Source: Fibrisoma limi BUZ 3
Lineage (GTDB): Bacteria; Bacteroidota; Bacteroidia; Cytophagales; Spirosomataceae
Assembly: GCF_000296815.2 (NCBI RefSeq)
Contig: NZ_CAIT01000004.1
Location: 558,001-622,000, forward strand
DNA length: 64,000 bases
Direction: 5' to 3'
The stretch's first letter is position 1, and every line of letters begins with the position of its first letter. Positions 58,544 to 64,000 of this stretch are shown here, in pieces. A program made the position numbers and the translations under genes. The notes below the pieces were generated by a model that was not told the origin of the DNA, did not search any database, and saw only the letters and a list, made by a program, of their open reading frames with translations.

Positions 58544-58630
58544 ATAGCCTGATTATAAACACCTCCTCCAGTCGGCAGTGGGTGGGCTATGCAAGTTAAC
58601 TATTTGTTTATCATTGGTTAGTAAGGCAGT

Positions 58631-58659
58631 AAACAGGTGAGACTATGTTTCACCTGTTT
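58631..58659. promoter_or_regulatory. Leader hairpin before araB
   Basis: AAACAGGTGA (58631-58640) pairs with TCACCTGTTT (58650-58659) around a 9-base loop, 31 bases before the araB ATG. It may be a terminator of the regulator gene or an operator. The two functions cannot be separated here. Confidence 0.45.
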
Positions 58660-58690
58660 CTCTCAACAGATAGCAAAAACGTACTCAGTC

Positions 58691-60358
58691 ATGCATAATC
58701 AATATGTCATCGGGGTTGACTTCGGCACCGATTCCGTGCGGGCTCTCCTGGTCGATACCCAAACAGGAGAAGTAGCCGGCACGCACGTGCACGAATACAC
58801 CCGCTGGAAACAGGGGTTGTACTGCAATCCGGCTACCTCGCAGTTCCGGCAGCACCCGCTCGACTACCTCGAAGGTCTTGAAGCGAGTATCAAGGGCGCT
58901 TTAGCTAATGCACCGTCCGACGTCAGGCAACAGGTAGTCGGGATTTCTATCGATACAACGGGTTCAACACCCGGTCCGGTCGATGAAACTGGTCTTCCTC
59001 TGGCGCTACGTCCCGATTTTGCCGAGAATCCGAACGGCATGTTCATTCTCTGGAAAGACCACACGGCCAATGCAGAAGCGGAGGAGATTAACCACTTAGC
59101 GCATCATTGGGATACAGATTACACCAAATACGTTGGCGGTATTTATTCGTCGGAGTGGTTCTGGGCCAAGATCCTGCGAACCTTGCGGGTCGATGAAGCG
59201 GTTCGTCAGCATGCTTTTTCGTGGATTGAACACTGCGACTGGATGTCGGCGGTACTGACGGGCAATACCAACCCGCTGACGCTCCGGCGGTCACGCTGCG
59301 CAGCCGGTCACAAAGCGCTTTGGCACAGTGAATTCAATGGCTTGCCATCGGACGAATTCCTGACCCGGCTCGATCCGTTGCTGGGCGGTCTACGTGATCG
59401 GCTCTTTACAGATACCCACACATCCGATCAGGTTATGGGTACTCTCGCGGCCGAGTGGGCGGAGAAGTTAGGGCTTACGACCGATGTGGTAATTGGTATC
59501 GGTGCTTTTGACGCGCACATGGGCGCGATTGGTGCCGAAATTGAGCCGTATGCCTTTGTGCGGATCATCGGTACGTCCACCTGCGACATTCTGATGGCTC
59601 CGAACGACGAGATCGGTCACCGGCTCATCCGGGGCATCTGTGGGCAGGTAGATGGTTCCGTAGCGCCTGGCATGCTCGGTCTGGAAGCGGGGCAATCGGC
59701 TTTCGGGGATGTTTATGCGTGGTTCGCCCGGCTCATTACGGGTCCGGTGCGCGATCTGCTGGGCGATGAAGCCGCCAATACGTTAGCAAGTCAATTGATT
59801 CCGCACCTGGCCCAGCAAGCGGCTCAACTGCCCGTCACGGAAAATGATCTCATTGCACTCGACTGGATCAACGGCCGCCGGACACCCGATGCCAACCATA
59901 CCCTCAAGGCGGCCATTGCTGGTTTGAACCTCGGTACAGATGCCGTTAAGGTATTCAAGGCGTTGGTAGAAGCTACTGCCTTTGGGTCGCGGAGCATCGT
60001 CGAGCGGTTTATTCAGGAAGGGGTTCCCATCCGCAAGGTGATCGCCATTGGCGGGGTGGCTAAAAAGTCGCCGTTTGTGATGCAGACCCTCGCCGACGTA
60101 CTCAACAAACCAATTCAGGTTGCACAGGCGGATCAGGCCTGCGCCCTGGGGGCGGCCATGTGCGCTGCCGTAGCGGCCGGGGTTCATCCATCGCTGGAAG
60201 CCGCTCAACAGGCTATGGGTTCAGGTTTCGACGCCGAGTATACCCCTCAGCCCAGTAAAGTGGCGGTGTACGAAACGCTGTATCAAAAATACCTCAAGCT
60301 GGGCAGTTTCGTAGAGGCTCTGCCCACGCGGGCACAGGTCCTACCCGAAGTCGTTTAG
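58691..60358 (+). CDS. araB: Ribulokinase
   Basis: Phosphorylates L-ribulose to L-ribulose 5-phosphate in arabinose catabolism. 555 residues, FGGY kinase family. The N-terminal YVIGVDFGTDSVRALLVDTQ is the ATPase phosphate-1 region. Ribulokinase-specific parts are HVHEYTRWKQGLYCNPATSQ FRQHPLDYLEGLE and GISIDTTGSTPGPVDETGLP. IGIGAFDAHMGAIGAEI and the C-terminal GGVAKKSPFVMQTLADVLNK are also typical. The ATG at 58691 is chosen because a longer frame adds 18 unlikely residues. First structural gene after the regulator; araA follows in 54 bases. Confidence 0.96.
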   Translation: MHNQYVIGVDFGTDSVRALLVDTQTGEVAGTHVHEYTRWKQGLYCNPATSQFRQHPLDYLEGLEASIKGALANAPSDVRQQVVGISIDTTGSTPGPVDETGLPLALRPDFAENPNGMFILWKDHTANAEAEEINHLAHHWDTDYTKYVGGIYSSEWFWAKILRTLRVDEAVRQHAFSWIEHCDWMSAVLTGNTNPLTLRRSRCAAGHKALWHSEFNGLPSDEFLTRLDPLLGGLRDRLFTDTHTSDQVMGTLAAEWAEKLGLTTDVVIGIGAFDAHMGAIGAEIEPYAFVRIIGTSTCDILMAPNDEIGHRLIRGICGQVDGSVAPGMLGLEAGQSAFGDVYAWFARLITGPVRDLLGDEAANTLASQLIPHLAQQAAQLPVTENDLIALDWINGRRTPDANHTLKAAIAGLNLGTDAVKVFKALVEATAFGSRSIVERFIQEGVPIRKVIAIGGVAKKSPFVMQTLADVLNKPIQVAQADQACALGAAMCAAVAAGVHPSLEAAQQAMGSGFDAEYTPQPSKVAVYETLYQKYLKLGSFVEALPTRAQVLPEVV

Positions 60359-60412
60359 AAAGGCATACCAACTACTAATCAATAGCAAGTTTCATCATTC
60401 ATTTTTGACGGA

Positions 60413-61903
60413 ATGCTCGACCTGAAGCAATTTGAAATCTGGTTTATTACGGGAAGTCAGCATCTGTACGGAGAAGAAACCCTTCGGCAGGTTGACGCCC
60501 ATTCACAGCTTATCGCGGAGTTTTTAGACAAAGCGGCTCCCATGCCGGTACGGGTGGTATTTAAGCCGGTCGTGAAAACTCCGGACGAGATTTACGCTAT
60601 CTGCCAGGAGGCCAACGTAGCGCCGAGCTGTGTCGGTATTGTCGCGTGGATGCACACGTTCTCACCCGCCAAGATGTGGATTCGGGGACTGACGATCCTG
60701 AAAAAGCCACTGCTGCACTTGCATACGCAATTCAACCGTGACATTCCGTGGGGCGATATCGACATGGACTTTATGAACCTGAACCAGTCGGCGCACGGCG
60801 ACCGTGAGTTTGGTTTCATGATGTCACGGATGCGGCTTAACCGCAAAGTGGTGGTGGGGTTCTGGCAGGAAGACGCCGTAGTGCAGAAGATTGCCGCCTG
60901 GGTGCGGGTGGCCGTCGGAGCGTACGAACTCAAAACCCTGAAGGTTGTCCGTTTCGGCGACAACATGCGCCAGGTGGCCGTAACCGAGGGCGACAAAGTA
61001 GCCGCTGAAATGACCTTCGGGATGTCGGTGAATACGCACGGTATTGGTGATCTGGTGGCCGTAATTAACCAGATTTCCGACGCCGAGGTAGACCGACTCG
61101 CCCAGGAATACGCCGATACGTATACGCTCATGGAATCCCTGCAGAAAGGTGGAGACCGGCACAGTTCGCTGCGCGATGCGGCCCGGATTGAACTGGGTAT
61201 GCGGGCGTTTTTGCAGGACGGCGGCTTTGGCGCGTTCAGTGATACGTTCGAGGATCTGCACGGCATGAAACAGTTACCCGGCATCGCTTCCCAACGCCTG
61301 ATGGCCGACGGTTACGGATTTGCGGGCGAAGGCGACTGGAAAACGGCCGCGATGGTACGGGTGCTGAAAGTGATGGCGGCCGGACTGACGGGCGGTAACT
61401 CCTTCATGGAAGATTATACGTACCACTTTGATCCGGCGAATCCCCTCGTACTGGGTTCGCACATGCTGGAGATCTGCCCAAGTATTGCGGCCGGTACTCC
61501 ATCCTGTGAGATTCATCCGCTGGGGATTGGGGGTAAGGAAGACCCCGTTCGTCTGGTATTCAACGCTCCGGCGGGTCCGGCCATTAACGTGTCGCTGATC
61601 GACATGGGTAATCGTTTTCGACTGCTGGTCAACGAAGTAGAAGCGGTGGAAGTCACTGAAGCGCTACCGAAGTTGCCTGTTGCCCGGGCGCTCTGGAAAC
61701 CCATGCCCGACATGGCCACCGGTTGTGCAGCCTGGATACTGGCCGGTGGTGCTCACCACACCGTATACAGCCAGAACCTGACAACTGAGCACATCGAAGA
61801 TTTCGCCGACATATTCGGTGTAGAACTGGTCGTCATCGACCGTAACACCAATCTCCGTCAATTGAAAAACGAACTGCGCTGGAGCGAAGCAGCTTTTAAA
61901 TAA
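60413..61903 (+). CDS. araA: L-arabinose isomerase
   Basis: Converts L-arabinose to L-ribulose in the cytoplasm, Mn2+ dependent. 496 residues. [24 protein letters not shown] is the standard start, and the catalytic region has [33 protein letters not shown] and [14 protein letters not shown], with [10 protein letters not shown] near the end. These carry the Glu/Glu/His/His metal ligands. Full length. The stop TAA is the first piece of an octamer repeat array that fills the gap to the next gene. Confidence 0.97.
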   Translation: MLDLKQFEIWFITGSQHLYGEETLRQVDAHSQLIAEFLDKAAPMPVRVVFKPVVKTPDEIYAICQEANVAPSCVGIVAWMHTFSPAKMWIRGLTILKKPLLHLHTQFNRDIPWGDIDMDFMNLNQSAHGDREFGFMMSRMRLNRKVVVGFWQEDAVVQKIAAWVRVAVGAYELKTLKVVRFGDNMRQVAVTEGDKVAAEMTFGMSVNTHGIGDLVAVINQISDAEVDRLAQEYADTYTLMESLQKGGDRHSSLRDAARIELGMRAFLQDGGFGAFSDTFEDLHGMKQLPGIASQRLMADGYGFAGEGDWKTAAMVRVLKVMAAGLTGGNSFMEDYTYHFDPANPLVLGSHMLEICPSIAAGTPSCEIHPLGIGGKEDPVRLVFNAPAGPAINVSLIDMGNRFRLLVNEVEAVEVTEALPKLPVARALWKPMPDMATGCAAWILAGGAHHTVYSQNLTTEHIEDFADIFGVELVVIDRNTNLRQLKNELRWSEAAFK

Positions 61904-61976
61904 AGAGTGAAAGAGCGAATGAGTGAATGAGCGAAATGCTGAATCACTCATTCGCTCTCTCGCTTTTTCGCTCTTT
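61901..61976. repeat. Octamer-phased inverted-repeat array between araA and the GH51 gene
   Basis: From 61902: AAAGAGTG, AAAGAGCG, AATGAGTG, AATGAGCG, then a hinge AAATGCTG, then AATCACTC, ATTCGCTC, TCTCGCTT, TTTCGCTC, TTT. That is four units of AAWGAGYG followed by four near-complementary units, all on an 8-base grid. The araA TAA provides the first bases, and the array ends four bases before the next ATG. It should fold as a long imperfect hairpin. Confidence 0.75.
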
Positions 61977-61980
61977 ACCC

Positions 61981-63522
61981 ATGAACAAATACATCCTAAC
62001 TCTACTCCTTTCCCCACTCAGCCTGAGCGCGTTGGCGCAAAACCGGGTGACGGTCAATGCCGATCAGGGGAAGACGGTCATCAGCCGTCACATCTACGGC
62101 CACTTTGCCGAACACCTGGGCCGGTGCATCTACGACGGTTTTTACGTTGGCGAAGGCAATACAAAGATTCCCAACAAAAACGGCGTTCGCCTGGACGTAG
62201 TCGAGGCTCTGAAAAAGATGAAGATTCCGAACCTGCGCTGGCCGGGTGGGTGCTTTGCCGACACGTACCACTGGAAAGATGGTATTGGACCGAAAGCCAA
62301 GCGACCGAAGATCGTCAACACCTGGTGGGGGGGCGTTACGGAAGACAACAGCTTCGGTACACACGATTTTCTGAACATGTGCGAACTGCTCGGCACGGAG
62401 CCTTACCTGGCCGGAAACGTCGGCAGTGGGACAGTACAGGACCTGAGCGATTGGGTGCAGTATGTCAATTTTCCCAGCAACAGCCCGATGTCGAATCTCC
62501 GGCAACAGAACGGACGCCAGGTTCCCTGGAATGTGCGCTACTGGGGTGTTGGGAACGAAGCCTGGGGTTGCGGAGGGAACATGACGGCCGACTACTACGC
62601 CAACATCTACCGCCAGTACGCTACGTTCATGGAACCCAAGGTCGGCAACGAAAAAATCTTCCGGATTGCGTCGGGGGCCAGTTCGGATGACTTCAACTGG
62701 ACCGAAACGCTCATGAAAAATATTCCTGGCAAGATGGTCGAAGGGGTGGCCCTGCACCATTATTCCACATTCGGCTGGGGTCCGAACGAGAAAGGTTCAG
62801 CCACTGAATTTACCGAAACCGACTACGCTCACACCATGAACGAAGCCTTGAAAATGGACACGTTCGTGCAGAAGCACTCGGACATCATGGACAAGTACGA
62901 CCCGCAGAAGAAGATCGCCCTGGTGGTCGATGAGTGGGGGGCGTGGTACGAAGTCGAGCCGAAAACGAACCCAGGTTTTCTGTATCAGCAGAACACCATG
63001 CGCGACGCGATTCTGGCCGGGGCTACGCTCAACATCTTCCACAAACACGCCGAGCGGGTCCGGATGGCGAATCTGGCCCAGGCCATTAATGTGCTTCAGG
63101 CCGTAATTCTGACCAAGGGCGACAAGATGCTGCTGACGCCTACGTACCACGTGCTGGAAATGTACAATGTGCATCAGGACGCAACGATGCTGCCGATTGA
63201 TATAAAAACGGAAGAGTATAAAGTGGGGGACTATAAGATGCCGGCCGTATCGGTATCCGCGTCGCGGGATAAGGCGGGCAAAACGCACATCTCGCTGGTC
63301 AACATTGACGCTGGTAAACAGCAGGAGATTACGGTTACTCTGAAGGGACTCAAGGCATCCGGCGTAGCAGGGCGCATACTTACCTCCGCCAAGGTGCAGG
63401 ACCATAATACGTTCGAAAACCCGACGAAGGTAAAGCCCGTCGCCTTTACCGGGGCTAAACTTACCGGCGACAATCTCACCGTTACGTTGCCGCCGGTATC
63501 GGTGGTGGTGCTGGAACTATAA
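61981..63522 (+). CDS. Alpha-L-arabinofuranosidase (GH51), exported
   Basis: Releases L-arabinofuranose from arabinan or arabinoxylan side chains, supplying the operon's substrate. 513 residues. MNKYILTLLLSPLSLSALAQ is a signal peptide, so it acts in the periplasm. GH51 landmarks are NLRWPGGCFADTYHWKDGIG, the acid/base Glu193 in GVGNEAWGCGGN and the nucleophile Glu318 in LVVDEWGAWYEVE. A C-terminal beta domain (AVSVSASRDKAGKTHISLVN) completes the fold. The start at 61981 follows the octamer array; a longer frame reads through the repeat. Codon use is like araA. Confidence 0.94.
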   Translation: MNKYILTLLLSPLSLSALAQNRVTVNADQGKTVISRHIYGHFAEHLGRCIYDGFYVGEGNTKIPNKNGVRLDVVEALKKMKIPNLRWPGGCFADTYHWKDGIGPKAKRPKIVNTWWGGVTEDNSFGTHDFLNMCELLGTEPYLAGNVGSGTVQDLSDWVQYVNFPSNSPMSNLRQQNGRQVPWNVRYWGVGNEAWGCGGNMTADYYANIYRQYATFMEPKVGNEKIFRIASGASSDDFNWTETLMKNIPGKMVEGVALHHYSTFGWGPNEKGSATEFTETDYAHTMNEALKMDTFVQKHSDIMDKYDPQKKIALVVDEWGAWYEVEPKTNPGFLYQQNTMRDAILAGATLNIFHKHAERVRMANLAQAINVLQAVILTKGDKMLLTPTYHVLEMYNVHQDATMLPIDIKTEEYKVGDYKMPAVSVSASRDKAGKTHISLVNIDAGKQQEITVTLKGLKASGVAGRILTSAKVQDHNTFENPTKVKPVAFTGAKLTGDNLTVTLPPVSVVVLEL

Positions 63523-63674
63523 AGAGCGTTTATAAAGAGTGAAAGAGCGAATGAGTGAAAGAGTGAATGGCTGACGCAAACTTTTCGCTCTGCATCAGAT
63601 AGCTCGGTTTCGCTCTTTCACTCATTCGCTCCGCTTCGGCGATGGTCCGCCATTGCGGTCCGATTTCACTCATT
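63521..63674. repeat. Second octamer-phased array, between the GH51 gene and araD
   Basis: It begins inside the TAA of the GH51 gene: AAAGAGCG (63521), a TTTAT break, then AAAGAGTG, AAAGAGCG, AATGAGTG, AAAGAGTG and AATGGCTG. The complementary half has TTTCGCTC (63583), TTTCGCTC-TTTCACTC-ATTCGCTC (63608-63631) and TTTCACTC-ATT (63664-63674), with non-repeat inserts in between. It reaches to five bases before the araD start and is a longer, more eroded sister of the 61901 array. Confidence 0.7.
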
Positions 63675-63679
63675 AAACT

Positions 63680-64000
63680 ATGTACAAGACACTTCAAGAA
63701 GAATGTTACGAGGCCAATATGCAGCTACCGAAGCTGGGACTGGTCCTGTTTACGTTTGGAAACGTCAGCGCTGTCGATCGTGAGCGCGCCGTATTCGCCA
63801 TCAAGCCGAGTGGGGTGCCCTACGAAGCTTTACGACCCGAGGATATCGTGATCTGTGACTACGACGCCCGGGTTGTTGCTGGTACCATGCGCCCTTCGTC
63901 GGATACGAAAACCCACGCGTTGCTTTATAAAACCTGGGACGATATCGGGGGCATCACCCATACGCACAGTACCTACGCCGTTGCCTGGGCACAGGCGGGA
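63680..64000 (+). CDS. araD: L-ribulose-5-phosphate 4-epimerase, 3' end cut by window edge
   Basis: Interconverts L-ribulose 5-phosphate and D-xylulose 5-phosphate, the last step linking arabinose to the pentose phosphate route. The 107 visible codons read MYKTLQEECYEANMQLPKLG, then LVLFTFGNVSAVDRERAVFA with the substrate-binding GNVS, IKPSGVPYEAL, and THTHSTYAVAWAQAG at the edge with the zinc-binding His pair. These are class II aldolase/AraD features. The frame is open to base 64000. Last gene of the locus seen here; any transporter lies beyond. Confidence 0.92.
   Translation, partial: MYKTLQEECYEANMQLPKLGLVLFTFGNVSAVDRERAVFAIKPSGVPYEALRPEDIVICDYDARVVAGTMRPSSDTKTHALLYKTWDDIGGITHTHSTYAVAWAQAG

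Noticed and set aside
61901-63674. CRISPR-like array
   Set aside because: The units are 8 bases long, contiguous, without unique spacers, and reverse orientation at the centre. No cas genes are near.

Overview
The window reads as one chromosomal segment of a Bacteroidota bacterium of the order Cytophagales, most like Spirosoma and its relatives. This rests on the gene families present (DUF4290 beside murA, DUF4136, DUF4890-like, DUF2807, DUF6134, DUF1800/DUF1501, a 7TM-AraC regulator, a Nudix-type arabinose regulator), on several promoter -7 boxes of the Bacteroidota form TAnnTTTG, and on weak or absent Shine-Dalgarno sequences. I see no rRNA, tRNA, phage, transposase or CRISPR. Both ends cut genes: a flavin monooxygenase on the left and araD on the right.

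Layout. 1-4.8 kb: flavin monooxygenase with a divergent TetR regulator and palindromic operator, a small outer-membrane barrel, an aldo/keto reductase and a membrane-anchored alpha/beta hydrolase. 4.8-6.8 kb: two small helical-bundle proteins and a decayed SMP-30-like gene. 6.8-14 kb: murA with DUF4290, a MATE exporter, the Prc protease and an FKBP isomerase. 14.4-17 kb: atpA-atpG as a two-gene unit. 17-28 kb: envelope genes (DUF4136 lipoprotein, LytM peptidase), ZIP-like and amino-acid transporters, a methyltransferase, a GH20 hexosaminidase and an exported TIM-barrel protein. 28.3-32.3 kb: a probable five-gene operon (DJ-1-like, F420-reductase-like, hydrolase, DUF481, DMT) divergent from an HxlR regulator. 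32.5-35.7 kb: a DUF6134 protein, a lytic transglycosylase and a DUF1207-like protein. 35.8-43 kb: a glycan cluster of two GT9, one GT2, one GT4, a GmhB-like phosphatase and a NodU/CmcH carbamoyltransferase, suggesting a carbamoylated heptose-containing surface glycan. 43-46 kb: SDR, Crp-type regulator, Na/Pi cotransporter. 46-52 kb: two envelope or regulatory operons, one with an autoregulated MarR gene. 52.2-57.2 kb: ECF sigma factor, anti-sigma-like protein, periplasmic sensor-like protein, small secreted proteins and a DUF1800/DUF1501 pair. 57.3-64 kb: an arabinose-utilisation locus (Nudix regulator, araB, araA, GH51 arabinofuranosidase, araD).

The most unusual structural signal is a group of short-period, strand-asymmetric inverted-repeat elements. 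They are purine-rich on the + strand in the first half and pyrimidine-rich in the second, and they fill whole intergenic spacers, starting at or beside the stop codon. Two octamer-phased examples flank the arabinofuranosidase gene, two polypurine examples lie between convergent genes, and a GC-rich heptamer version is carried in frame inside the GH20 gene. Other candidates are the carbamoyltransferase/heptose cluster, the HxlR operon with overlapping promoters, paired palindromes on the araR-like promoter, and a MurA with Asp at the usual catalytic Cys position.

All calls come from reading the sequence; no database search was run. Family names are recognition from memory, and residue numbers were counted by hand from the start codon chosen for each gene.
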